DNA from: UBA10427 sp003500135
GTDB lineage: Bacteria > Bacteroidota > Bacteroidia > Cytophagales > Cyclobacteriaceae
Assembly: GCA_963966275.1 (NCBI GenBank)
Contig: CAWZYQ010000014.1
Coordinates: 1-41,271 of the forward strand
Length of the DNA stretch: 41,271 nt
Reading direction: 5' to 3'
The translations under genes were made by a program, and so were the position numbers. The notes under the pieces were generated by a model. It had not been told where the DNA came from. It saw only the letters and a program-made list of their open reading frames with translations, and made no database searches. This document shows positions 23,964 to 34,000 of this stretch, in pieces. Position 1 is the stretch's first letter. Every line of letters begins with the position of its first letter.

Positions 23964-25358
23964 ATGGATTTGCCTATGGGTCAAACAAATGAAATAAATA
24001 AGTATAAATCTTACGGCGCACATAATTTCAGAAAGATACCGCAAGTAATGGAGCGCCTTAGCAAGGAGCAACTTTTTGATATAGAAGTTGTGGCAAGCGT
24101 ACTGCCTTTTAAGGCCAACAATTATGTAGTAAATGAACTGATCAATTGGGACAATGCTCCTGACGATCCTATTTTCCGGTTGGTTTTTCCACAGAAAGAA
24201 ATGCTCAGCCGGCAGCATTTCGACCGGATGGCGAAATTAATACGAAAAGAAGTAAGCAAAACCGAACTCAAAAAAGCAGCCAACGAAATCAGGATACAAC
24301 TCAATCCGCATCCTGCCGGACAAATGGAACATAATGTGCCAACGCTTGAAGGTGTTAAATTAACCGGTATTCAGCATAAATACCGCGAATCAATACTCTA
24401 TTTTCCCAGCCAAGGGCAAACATGTCATGCTTATTGCACCTTTTGCTTTCGATGGCCTCAGTTTGTGGGAATGGATGAGTTAAAATTTGCCATGCGTGAG
24501 ACTGAAATGCTGGTAAAATATGTAAAAAGCCATCCGGAGGTGAGTGACGTGCTTTTTACAGGTGGTGATCCGATGATCATGAAAGCAGAGCGTTTTGAAT
24601 CTTACGTAAATGCTTTGTTGGAGGCGGATATGCCAAATTTGAAGACCATAAGGATAGGTAGCAAATCACTGGGTTACTGGCCTTACAAATTCTCGACAGA
24701 TAAAGATGCCGATCTGATGCTTAGGATTTTTGAAAGAATTGTGAAGTCCGGCGTGCATTTATCTTTTATGGCGCATTTTAACCATCCGGTTGAGCAACAA
24801 ACGCCTGCCGTACAGGAAGCAGTGAGAAGGATTCTGGCCACCGGAGCCCAGATACGGACACAATCGCCATTAATGCGCAACATAAATGATAGTGCCGAAG
24901 CGTGGCAAAAAATGTGGATCGATCAGGTACACCAGGGCATGATCCCATATTACATGTTCCTTGCCCGCGATACAGGTGCGCACGATTATTTTGCTGTTCC
25001 TCTTGGAAAAGCGCTATCTATTTACAACGATGCAATAAGCGGTGTAAGTGGAATAGGCAGAACGGTGCGTGGCCCGAGTATGTCAGCAGATCCGGGAAAA
25101 GTACAAGTGGTTGGCGCCTCTGAAATCAAAGGAGAAAAAGTATTTGCGTTGAAATTTCTACAGGGTAGAAATCCTGAGTGGATCAAACAGGTGTTTTATG
25201 CCAAATATGATCCTGAGGCAACATGGTTGGATGAACTGACCCCGGCATTTGGTGATAAGGGGTTTTTCTTTGAACCAGAGCTTGAAGAGCTTTTCGATAA
25301 TGAAAAATTTATGGATGCTGTAGAGCCGGAATACATGAGGTTCACAGCTAACGGTTAA
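23964..25358 (+). CDS. KamA-family radical SAM aminomutase (lysine 2,3-aminomutase-like)
   Basis: A 464-residue radical SAM/PLP enzyme related to lysine 2,3-aminomutase, which moves the alpha-amino group to the beta carbon. The cluster ligands are C154-HAY-C158-TF-C161 (CxxxCxxC), followed by an unusual FRWPQF in place of the usual TRRR-type run. SAM binding is supported by TGGDP (199-203). A lysine in SADPGK (K379) corresponds to the PLP lysine at the end of the glycine-rich loop of classical enzymes, though the loop itself is altered. Asp309 and Asp336 lie where lysine-binding aspartates are expected. No ablB acetyltransferase or kamDE/kal/kce partner lies nearby, so the substrate is uncertain. 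The AtoE-like gene follows after 77 bp. Confidence 0.88.
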   Translation: MDLPMGQTNEINKYKSYGAHNFRKIPQVMERLSKEQLFDIEVVASVLPFKANNYVVNELINWDNAPDDPIFRLVFPQKEMLSRQHFDRMAKLIRKEVSKTELKKAANEIRIQLNPHPAGQMEHNVPTLEGVKLTGIQHKYRESILYFPSQGQTCHAYCTFCFRWPQFVGMDELKFAMRETEMLVKYVKSHPEVSDVLFTGGDPMIMKAERFESYVNALLEADMPNLKTIRIGSKSLGYWPYKFSTDKDADLMLRIFERIVKSGVHLSFMAHFNHPVEQQTPAVQEAVRRILATGAQIRTQSPLMRNINDSAEAWQKMWIDQVHQGMIPYYMFLARDTGAHDYFAVPLGKALSIYNDAISGVSGIGRTVRGPSMSADPGKVQVVGASEIKGEKVFALKFLQGRNPEWIKQVFYAKYDPEATWLDELTPAFGDKGFFFEPELEELFDNEKFMDAVEPEYMRFTANG

Positions 25359-25435
25359 TTAATAAGCTGTTTAAATAGCCTGATTTTTTGTAATCCGAGA
25401 AATAGCTTATTTTGGTGGATATCAATTGCCCCCGA

Positions 25436-26833
25436 ATGAAAGCTATCTTTAATAAAATACATGACTTGATGAGGGCATTTTTGCCCTCTCCATTTACTCT
25501 GGCCATCATTTTAACGATGGTCACTTTTATTTTGGCCTGGTGTGTTTATCAGCCTCAGAATGAGGCGGTAACACAAAAAGCATTGGATATACTTACATTT
25601 TGGCAAAATGGATTGTGGGATCCGCCTTTACTTGTTTTTGCTGTCCAAATGATGCTGATGCTTGTTTTAGGCCATACCCTCGCACTTTCTTATCCGGTCA
25701 ACCGATTAATTGAAAAAATCACCCAACATGCCAATGGTACAACAAGGGCTGCTTTGTTAGTATTGATCAGTACCTGTATTGTTGGTTTTTTTAACTGGGG
25801 GCTCGGTTTGATTTTTGGCGCTGTGTTGGCGCGAAAGGTCGGAGAACATGCCGCAAATAATTTTCAGGATCTCAACTACCCGTTGATCGGCGCTGTAGGA
25901 TATTCCGGACTATTGATCTGGCACGGTGGTATTTCGGGATCATCCCTGGCAAAAGTAGCTGAACCGGGTCATTTGAAAGACCTTGTTGCCTCACCATCAT
26001 CCCAGGTCTATAGTCAGTTGCCCAATAATATCCCTTATGACCAAACGGTGTTCAGCGCTTTTAACCTGACTACTAACATACTTCTACTAACCTTTCTGGT
26101 AATTGGCATATATTTCTTGAGCAAATGGCAACCCGGAAGCGACAAAAAACCCAGGGTTGCCAAAAAAGCGGGATCAAGATCCATGGTCCCGATAGTGGGG
26201 GCAGAAAAGCTCGACCATACGCGGTGGACAAGCGGTATTATGGCAAGTATTATTTTATTCATGGGTTTTTACCTGGCGCTATCTTCGCCCAATACGTTGT
26301 CCTTCGGTTTTATTAATCCCAATTATATCAATTTTTGCCTTCTGGGGTTCAGTTTGCTGTTTCACGGAACAGTCAGTAACTTTTTAAAGGCAATAGATGA
26401 CGCCATTAGAGGTGCAAGCGGTATTTTGATACAGTTTCCATTATACTTTGGCGTGATGGGTTTAATGAAGGAAGCCGGAATAATACAGGTTTTAGCACAA
26501 TTTTTTGTCGATCATGCCAATAGCGCTACCTACCCGATTTATACCTTTATTAGTGCAGCTATCGTAAATGTTTTTGTGCCAAGTGGCGGAGGGCAATGGA
26601 TGGTGCAAGGGCCCATTATTATTGAAGCATCGCTGAAGCTTGGTGTACCGCTTGAAAGATCAATTCTTGCCTTGGCCTATGGCGACGAGTTGACCAATAT
26701 GATGCAGCCTTTCTGGGCGCTGCCCCTATTAGGAATCACGGGACTTCAGGCAAGGGAAATTTTGCCCTACACTTTATATATGATGTTTATCGCTGCAGTT
26801 GTATTTATTTCTGCACTGTATTTTTTCAGCTGA
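25436..26833 (+). CDS. AtoE-type short-chain fatty acid transporter
   Basis: A polytopic inner-membrane protein of 465 residues, all-helical with about 12 spans, of the AtoE/TIGR00366 family proposed to import short-chain fatty acids such as acetoacetate or butyrate. Family blocks include FVPSGGGQWMVQGPIIIEA and TNMMQPFWALPLLGITGLQAR, plus WHGGISGSS in the middle. The ATG at 25436 is preferred over a TTG at 25412, since it directly precedes the amphipathic start (KAIFNKIHDLMRAFLPSPF). A weak promoter (TTTG at 25387, TATTTTGG at 25408) may give it independent expression. It is the neighbour of the KamA-like gene on the same strand. Confidence 0.88.
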   Translation: MKAIFNKIHDLMRAFLPSPFTLAIILTMVTFILAWCVYQPQNEAVTQKALDILTFWQNGLWDPPLLVFAVQMMLMLVLGHTLALSYPVNRLIEKITQHANGTTRAALLVLISTCIVGFFNWGLGLIFGAVLARKVGEHAANNFQDLNYPLIGAVGYSGLLIWHGGISGSSLAKVAEPGHLKDLVASPSSQVYSQLPNNIPYDQTVFSAFNLTTNILLLTFLVIGIYFLSKWQPGSDKKPRVAKKAGSRSMVPIVGAEKLDHTRWTSGIMASIILFMGFYLALSSPNTLSFGFINPNYINFCLLGFSLLFHGTVSNFLKAIDDAIRGASGILIQFPLYFGVMGLMKEAGIIQVLAQFFVDHANSATYPIYTFISAAIVNVFVPSGGGQWMVQGPIIIEASLKLGVPLERSILALAYGDELTNMMQPFWALPLLGITGLQAREILPYTLYMMFIAAVVFISALYFFS

Positions 26834-26911
26834 TCATTCTACCAGCAGGTAATTGATTTATTGAAATACAACAATTTGCTTCAGCCTTTCAACTTCCCAA
26901 AGGGCTTCTTA

Positions 26912-27975
26912 TTAACCATCACGGTGAGTACCAAAAAGTTCATAAATGCTTGAGATTGAAGCAGTTTGGACTTGGAATAGAATACTAATGCATGATCCCG
27001 GTTTAACTAAAATGCCAGGCTTTGCTTCGATGTCCACAACGATATCTTCTTCATGGACATTCTTCCCGTATGGATTATCTTTGGTTTCAGGTTTGACAGT
27101 CTGTCCACTCGAATTGGTCGGGATTGACGGTTTCGTCCTTCTGCCTGGAACATATTTGTATTTTCTTTTCTTACTGAATTTATACCCCTTATACATTTGA
27201 TGCTTTTTTCTGCCGAATCATTTGCCAGCATTAGCTCATGGCTGTTTCCCAGAAAGCGATGATCAATGCGTGCGATGGGGAAATCATATGAATAGCCAAA
27301 AGAAAGGGTTTCATTAATGTTGATGATAATCAAATAGGCTATGGCGCCGTACCGGGCATGGTAACCGAACCCTGCTTCACCGTATTCCTCATTGCCCGCC
27401 ATTACCGTACTTTCGACTTATCACGGTAAAGTAGTTGAATATTAAGCGCTCACGATGGGTTTTAAATACCACGCACCTCATTTATTGGTAAAAGTATAGG
27501 TCATGTAACTGTTAAATGACTGGTGATTCAGGAGTTCAATATTGCCAAATCTGTTTTCACGGGTCAATCCTTTATGCAACATTTCAGGCATACCGATACC
27601 CAGTACAAAATTTCGGTTACGATACGATATTCCAAATGGAACATCAAACCAAAACGAGTTGTCCATGCGATCTTGAGTGGCAATGTCATTCATAAGGTGA
27701 GTGGGTAGAGTGTCTGTATCTAACTGTTGATAAGCCAATACAGCAGATAAGCCAACAGGTATTTGCTGTTGTTTTGTTAATTGCAAAATATATGAAAGTC
27801 CTGATTTAATGAGGTATTCAGAATACAAGATTGCCGGTCATTATAAGCCTGTAAGCCAAAAGAATGATCGTAATTTACGGGCTTATCGAAATAGAAAAGA
27901 TAGGTCTCCGGCAACCCTTCGAAATTCATCCATTGTTTTTTGGCCAGAAATAGTATCTCACCTCGATTTTTTATG
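26912..27975 (-). pseudogene. PorP/SprF-family (type IX secretion membrane protein) pseudogene
   Basis: Fragments of a PorP/SprF outer-membrane protein lie in order on the minus strand in several frames. The first is KKQWMNFEGLPETYLFYFDKP (about 27940-27870). A frame change near 27815 leads to LIKSGLSYILQLTKQQ and GIGMPEMLHKG, down to MTYTFTNK, and then a stop. The segment YLKPIVSA follows with stops. Next come AGFGYHARYGAIAY and LSFGYSYDFPIARI (27380-27270) and a degenerate C-terminal extension. At least two frameshifts and several stops are needed to join them. The 5' end with signal peptide is absent and the homology stops near 27975. Functional relatives take part in gliding and T9SS in Bacteroidota. 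Confidence 0.85.
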
Positions 27976-27983
27976 CCGTAAAG

Positions 27984-28385
27984 AGGGGGGAGGCACCTGA
28001 AAATGACGTACTCCGGTTTTTTACCGGTCCCAATGAATCGCTGATGGAACGGTTTCAGGAAAAGTATCATACAACTCATTTTGTAAAGGTCTTTAGTTGT
28101 GTGGTCAGCGCTCATATGGTACATCCTGATCTCAAAGAAGGCAAGCCCAGCATGTTTATTGCCGGGAACAGCGACGAAGCGAAGGGAAAGGTGGCAGAAA
28201 TTTTAAATGCCTTTAATTGGGATATTCAGGATATGGGTAAAGTGGAAGCTGCCAGGGCCACTGAGCCACTTTGCATGCTGTGGTGCATCCCCGGATTTCT
28301 GAAAAATGAGTGGAATCACGCCTTCAGATTACTGGTAAAACAAGGGGCGCTGCGAATTCTTTTTTTCATTATTCATAAAAGATGA
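27984..28385 (+). pseudogene. C-terminal fragment of an F420-type NADP oxidoreductase
   Basis: The open frame from about 27984 encodes APENDV, FFTGPNESLMER, FVKVFSCV and then VHPDLKEGKPSMFIAGN. It ends with DMGKVEAARATEPLCMLWCIPGF. This is the C-terminal two thirds of the coenzyme F420-dependent NADP oxidoreductase-like family found in Bacteroidota. The N-terminal Rossmann motif with the GxGxxG loop (about 70 residues) is missing. An internal ATG at 28044 gives a 113-residue frame, but it lacks the cofactor domain. The tail after HAFRLLVK departs from the family end. The 5' boundary meets the PorP/SprF pseudogene. Confidence 0.8.
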
Positions 28386-28479
28386 ACAGGGCGCAAAAAA
28401 CCTGAGGATATACATATTTTTTTAGGGTAAATTTTCTAACTTTCCATCAGTAACAACACTCAATAAACATTTTTTAGAT

Positions 28480-28926
28480 ATGGATTCAACTGAGGATTTA
28501 TTATTGAATGAAAAACTTGTTAAGGAGCTGGTTTTAACACTTTTTGTTGCTACTGACAACCGCGACTGGTCGGAAGTCCAAAGTTGCTTTCACAACAAAG
28601 TGACCTTTGATATGTCTTCTTTATCCGGCCAGCCTTCCCAACAACTGTCACCTTCTGAAATCAGTAAAAATTGGGCGGCCGGTTTCGATGGTATTGACCA
28701 TGTACATCACCAAATTGGTAATATCATCGTAAAACTAATGGAAGATGAAGCAAGTGTGACGTGTTATGGCACCACCACGCACGTGAAAGAATCGGCTAAA
28801 AAGGGCAATACCAGAAAATTTATTGGTTCTTATGAGTTTTTACTATCACGCCCTACGGATTTCTGGAAGATCTCGGCAATGCGGTACAATCATAAGTTTT
28901 TAGAAGGCAATGTCGAATTGGAATAA
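28480..28926 (+). CDS. NTF2-like (SnoaL-like) protein
   Basis: A 148-residue cytoplasmic protein with the cone-shaped NTF2/SnoaL-like fold. It has initial helices (VKELVLTLFVATDNRDWSEVQSCFH), VTFDMSS, the helix SPSEISKNWAAGFDGID, then strands HHQIGNIIVKL and ASVTCYGTTTHV, with a final FWKISAMRYNHKFLEGN. The family covers small enzymes and ligand-binding proteins, so no reaction can be given. It precedes the SDR gene by 45 bp on the same strand; co-transcription and a shared pathway are possible. Confidence 0.85.
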   Translation: MDSTEDLLLNEKLVKELVLTLFVATDNRDWSEVQSCFHNKVTFDMSSLSGQPSQQLSPSEISKNWAAGFDGIDHVHHQIGNIIVKLMEDEASVTCYGTTTHVKESAKKGNTRKFIGSYEFLLSRPTDFWKISAMRYNHKFLEGNVELE

Positions 28927-28971
28927 ACAAAAACCTGAGGAACAGGCTTGTGATGATGGGGAAAATGAATT

Positions 28972-29814
28972 ATGAAAAAAACAATCGCCATCACAGGAGC
29001 TACATCCGGAATAGGAAAGGCCACTGCCTGGCAACTGGCAGCAAAGGGTCATGAGCTTATTCTGATAGTTCGGAATCAGGAAAAAGGCAAGGAATTGATC
29101 AATAAATTGAAAAGTCGATTTCCAGGTAGCGACTTTTCATTATACATTGCCGACCTGGCGGATATCAGTTCGGTCCGTCAGGCAGCAAAAGATATCAGCC
29201 AACATTTTGAAAGGCTTGACACACTGATCAACAACGCGGGAGGAATTTTAGCCAAATATGATGAAGTAGACAGTGTTGAACGCACGATGGCAATTAATCA
29301 TTTGGGCCATTTTGTTTTAACCCTCGGTTTATTGCCTTTGTTGAAAAACTCACAAGACGCCCGTATCGTCAATCTCAGTTCTGAAGCCCATCGTTTGGCT
29401 AAACCAAGATTGATCTTTAATTCTTCCCTTGGCCAATATGCCCCCATGACGGCGTATGGCAATGCCAAACTGGCCAATATCTGGTTTACCAAAGCACTAC
29501 ATCAAAAATACGGTGATGATGGTATCAAGTCCAATGCGGTGCATCCCGGCGTGGTAACAACTTCTTTTGGAAAAGGCTTTTCCCCTTTTTGGGATGTTCT
29601 GCTGAAAATCGCATCGCCATTCATGCGGTCACCACAAAAAGGCGCTGAAACGAGTGTTTTTTTAGCTTCTAACCCCAAGGCCAATGAATTTTCCGGTCAG
29701 TATTTTAAAGATCTAAGGTCCGTAATGCCCTCTGGTGCTGCCAGAAACCAGAAGTGGATAGATCAATTATGGGAATGGAGTATTGAAAAGTCTGGTGCGG
29801 CTTTCGGAAACTGA
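28972..29814 (+). CDS. Short-chain dehydrogenase/reductase
   Basis: A 280-residue classical SDR. The Rossmann loop is TGATSGIG (8-15), followed by RNQEKG at the NADP(H) position, NNAGG (about 87-91) and catalytic Ser in VNLSSEAH. The YGNAKLAN motif provides Tyr and Lys. VHPGVVTTSF completes the cofactor site. The pattern is that of retinol dehydrogenase/WWOX-like SDRs with broad carbonyl or alcohol substrates, probably NADPH-preferring. It stands behind the NTF2-like gene. Confidence 0.9.
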   Translation: MKKTIAITGATSGIGKATAWQLAAKGHELILIVRNQEKGKELINKLKSRFPGSDFSLYIADLADISSVRQAAKDISQHFERLDTLINNAGGILAKYDEVDSVERTMAINHLGHFVLTLGLLPLLKNSQDARIVNLSSEAHRLAKPRLIFNSSLGQYAPMTAYGNAKLANIWFTKALHQKYGDDGIKSNAVHPGVVTTSFGKGFSPFWDVLLKIASPFMRSPQKGAETSVFLASNPKANEFSGQYFKDLRSVMPSGAARNQKWIDQLWEWSIEKSGAAFGN

Positions 29815-29929
29815 AGTTAATATTGAGAATTGAGTATGGAGTTTTTATCAGAAAATTAACTATTTGGTAGTTTCGCATTATTTATTTTGCAATATTTAAT
29901 TCTTCATAAAACCTTAATTGTTGTATAGA

Positions 29930-31078
29930 ATGACTTTAAAACTATCAACCGCAATTTTTCTCATTTTCTTGGTTTTCATTTCCGCATGTACGAATAAGAG
30001 AGCCCAGGAAATGCCCCCTCCCGAGCTCCCGGTTGTGGATGTTACCGTTAAAGATGTTCCAATATACCAGGAATATGTCGGTCAGACCTATGGATACTAT
30101 GATATAGCGATCCGTGCCAGGGTTGAAGGATTTCTTTTGGATAGGCACTTTAACGAAGGAACAAAAGTTCAGAAAGGCCAATTATTATATACCATTGAAT
30201 CAGAAACCTATGAGGCCAATACTGCTGCCAAAAGAAGCGAATTGGTACGGGCAAAAACCAATCTGACCAAGGCTCAAAGTGATCTTAACCGTATCCGGCC
30301 GCTTGCTGAAAGGAATGCCGTTAGCCAAAGGGATCTCGATGCAGCAGTTGCGGCATTTGAAGCAGCTAAAGCTGAAGTGAATGCGGCCGAATCAGCCCTG
30401 GATGTCACTAAGGTCCAGTTGAGTTATACAAAAGTAAGGTCACCTATTGATGGTATTATAGGTATTACACAAGCAAAAGAAGGTGACTTCGTAGGTCGTG
30501 AGCCCAACCCTGTTGTATTGAATACCGTCTCCAAAATTGACACCATTGTTGTACGCTTTGCCATATCCGAATCGCAGTATTTGGAATTCAGAAGGTTTGA
30601 AGAAGAACTGGATAGTATTTCAAGACGATCAAGAGAAGATGTGACCAAGAAAAGACTGGAGTTAATACTTGCTGACAGGACAATACACCCGTATCGAGGT
30701 GCGATTGACTTTGCAGACCGCCAGGTAAACCCCAATACCGGAACCATCACACTTCAGGCCTCATTTCCAAATCCGGAGAGAGTGCTAAGGCCCGGACAGT
30801 TTGCAAGGGTAAAAGCCAAATTAATAGATGTCAAAGATGCCATACTGATTCCCCAAAGGTCCGTAAGAGAATTGCAGGGACAATTTTTTGTCATGAAAGT
30901 CGACGAGCAAAATAAAGTGAAGGTTGTTAATGTAGACCTGGGCAAGAAACTTGGTAATATGTGGCTGGTAAAAAGTGGTTTGCAAAAAGGAGACCGGATT
31001 GTACTGGAAGCCAGTCAGAATCTGCGTGAACAAACACAGATCAAGCCGATACAGCAGGAATTTAAAATCATCATCTAA
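29930..31078 (+). CDS. RND efflux periplasmic adaptor lipoprotein (MFP/HlyD-like)
   Basis: A 382-residue membrane fusion protein of the AcrA/MexA type. From the ATG at 29930 it has a lipoprotein signal (LIFLVFISAC, Cys20). Next are the lipoyl domain (VEGFLLDRHFNEGTKVQKGQLLYTIE), an alpha-hairpin with long heptads (AKRSELVRAKTNLTKAQSDL... AEVNAAESALDVTKVQL), YTKVRSPIDGIIG, and the beta-barrel with RPGQFARVKAKL. It bridges the inner-membrane pump and the outer-membrane channel. A TTG four codons earlier is less likely. It is the first gene of a three-gene operon (13 bp to the pump). Confidence 0.92.
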   Translation: MTLKLSTAIFLIFLVFISACTNKRAQEMPPPELPVVDVTVKDVPIYQEYVGQTYGYYDIAIRARVEGFLLDRHFNEGTKVQKGQLLYTIESETYEANTAAKRSELVRAKTNLTKAQSDLNRIRPLAERNAVSQRDLDAAVAAFEAAKAEVNAAESALDVTKVQLSYTKVRSPIDGIIGITQAKEGDFVGREPNPVVLNTVSKIDTIVVRFAISESQYLEFRRFEEELDSISRRSREDVTKKRLELILADRTIHPYRGAIDFADRQVNPNTGTITLQASFPNPERVLRPGQFARVKAKLIDVKDAILIPQRSVRELQGQFFVMKVDEQNKVKVVNVDLGKKLGNMWLVKSGLQKGDRIVLEASQNLREQTQIKPIQQEFKIII

Positions 31079-31091
31079 AAGTATTTTTTAA

Positions 31092-34000
31092 ATGGGGAAT
31101 TTCTTTGTCAGAAGACCTATTGTAGCCATAGTCATAGCTATTGTTACGGCAATTGTAGGCGTAGTGTCAATGTTGGGCTTGCCAATTGAACAATATCCCA
31201 ATATTTCACCACCAATGGTACAGATCAGGGCCAATTATACAGGCGCCAATGCGCTTAGTGTTGAAAGCTCTGTTGCCACCCCACTTGAACAGCAAGTCAA
31301 CGGAGTGGACAATATGATTTACATGAAGTCGACCAACTCCAATGATGGATCGCTTGCCTTGAATGTATCTTTCGATATTGGAACCGATGCAGACATGAAC
31401 ACGGTCTTCGCGCAAAACAGGGTTTCAGCCGCAACTGCCAAGCTTCCCGAAGAAGTGAAAAGACTTGGGGTCACCACCCAAAAATCCTTTGCCTTCCCTT
31501 TAATGCTGATCACCCTTACCTCAAAGGGGGATCGTTACGATCAGAATTTTCTAGGCAACTATGCCACCATTAATATAAAAGACCTGATTGCCCGCACACC
31601 TGGTGTTGGGCGGGTTGATATATTGGGTGGAGCAGAGTACTCCATGCGAATTTGGGTTAAACCCGACCGACTTGCTGTGTTGGGGCTTACTATTCCGGAA
31701 ATAATGAACGCGGTGCGGGAACAAAATGTAATTGTTCCCGGAGGAAGCCTGGGCGCTGAACCTGCACCGGAAGGAACTGAATTTACCTATACCGTTCGAT
31801 TGCCTGATCGATTGCAGACGGAGGAAGAATTTGGGGAGATAGTAGTAAGGACCAATACTGACGGTTCTCAGGTGAAGTTGAAAGATGTCGCCCGTGTACA
31901 ATTGGGTGTGGAAAATTACAAGGCTTATACCAGGTTTCAGGAAGACACCATTAAATCAAAACCTTCAGCGCTCCTGGCTGTATATCAAATGCCCGGTACC
32001 AATGCAGTGGAAACAGCAGAGGTAATAATCAATACCATGGAAGATCTGGAAAAAAACTTTCCGGAAGGTATGGGGTACTACGTATCACTCGATACCACCC
32101 AAAGTATCATGGCCGGTATAAATGAGATTGTGGAAACACTGATCATTGCCTTGATACTGGTAATCCTGGTTGTTTTCTTGTTCATTCAGGACTGGCGCGC
32201 AACACTCATTCCTACGCTTGCCATTCCGGTTTCATTGGTGGGTGCATTTATATTCTTTCCCTTACTGGGCTTTACCATCAACGTACTATCACTTCTTGGG
32301 CTCGTGCTTGCCATCGGAATTGTGGTTGATGATGCCATAGTGGTCGTAGAGGCAGTACAGGTAAATATGGAAAAAGGTATGGGCCCAAAAGAAGCGACCG
32401 ATGCAGCCATGAAACAAGTAACCGCACCGGTTATCGCCACCACCCTGGTATTGATCGCCGTTTTTGCACCGGTTTCATTCATGGGAGGTATTACCGGGAT
32501 ATTATACCAACAATTTGCCATTACCATAGCAGTGTCCGTTGCCTTTTCATCGGTGAATGCACTTACCCTGAGTCCTGCATTGTGTTCTTTGCTTTTAAAA
32601 AAGGATGGGGGCAAATATTCCGGGGTATTAGGCAAATTTTTTGGCCGGTTTAACAAAGCTTTTGATCGCTCTACAGATAAATATATGAGCATCAATAATG
32701 TTTTTACGCGAAAGATCACACGTGGAATAATTATTATCGGGATCCTTCTTATTGGAACCGGAGTAGTTGCCAAATTATTGCCAGGAGGATTTTTGCCTGA
32801 AGAAGACCAGGGTTACCTGCTTGTGAACGTACAACTTCCACCTGCTGCCTCATTGCAGCGAACCGATGCCGTTATGAAAGACGTAGAAGGGGTGCTGAGA
32901 GATGTAAGGAGCGTTCAATATTCTTCCGTGGTTTCCGGTTTTAGTTTATTATCGGGAAGTTATGCGACCAATACCGGCTTTGTATTTGTTGCCCTGAAAG
33001 ACTGGGGTGAACGGGATAAAACAGCAGGAGAGATTGCGAATGAACTAAATGGGAGGCTTTGGCGAAGTATTAAAAATGCCACTGCTTTTTCTTTCGGGCC
33101 ACCGGCGATCCCCGGCCTGGGAAATGGATCGGGTTTTTCCATGATGGTTCAGGATAAGTCAGGCGGGACGCCGGAATATCTATCGGAGTATACAAATAAA
33201 TTGATCAGAGCGGCGATGGAACGACCTGAAATAGGCGCTGTATTCACGCCTTTTCAGCCGGTAGTGCCACAGCGATACCTCGATCTTGATCGTGAAAAGG
33301 CGCTCAAGGTAGGTGTAAACCTAAATGACCTTTATTCAACGGTCGGAGCCTTTCTGGGCGGCGCATACATCAACGATTTCAACCGGTTTGGCAGGTTGTA
33401 TAAAGCATATATTCAGGCTGAAAATGAGTATCGTCAAAATGAAGACCAGGTCAGTTTGTTCTTCGTAAAAAATAAAAATGGGGATAATGTGCCATTAAAT
33501 ACACTAGTCGATATTAAACCTGTATCAGGCCCGGAGTTTACCATTCGGTATAATTTATTCCGCGCAGCCGAACTGACAGGTCAGCCTGCCCCGGGGTTTA
33601 GCTCTGCACAGGCAATGAAGGCCATGGAAGAGGTGGCAAGCAATGTATTACCTGCAAATATGGGCTATGAATGGACCAATATGTCTTATCAGGAGAAAAA
33701 AGCTGAGGGATCGGCCGTTGTCATTTTTGCCTTTTCCCTGATTTTCGTATTTCTGATCCTTGCAGCGCAATACGAAAGCTGGTCTTTGCCTTTTAGTATT
33801 TTGTTGGGTACGCCATTCGCTCTTTTTGGGGCCTTATTGGGGCTTTATGTGGCACGCATGTTCAGCCCGAGCTTTGAAAACAACATATTTGCCCAGATAT
33901 CTTTAGTGATGCTTATTGCCATGGCCGCTAAAAATGCGATTCTGATCATTGAGTTTGCCAATATCAAATTCAATGAGGGCCTTTCTTTGATGGAAGCAGC

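Noticed and set aside
28044..28385. A complete 113-residue gene starting at the ATG at 28044
   Set aside because: Family sequence continues in frame upstream to about 27984 and the cofactor-binding half is missing, so it is a gene fragment.
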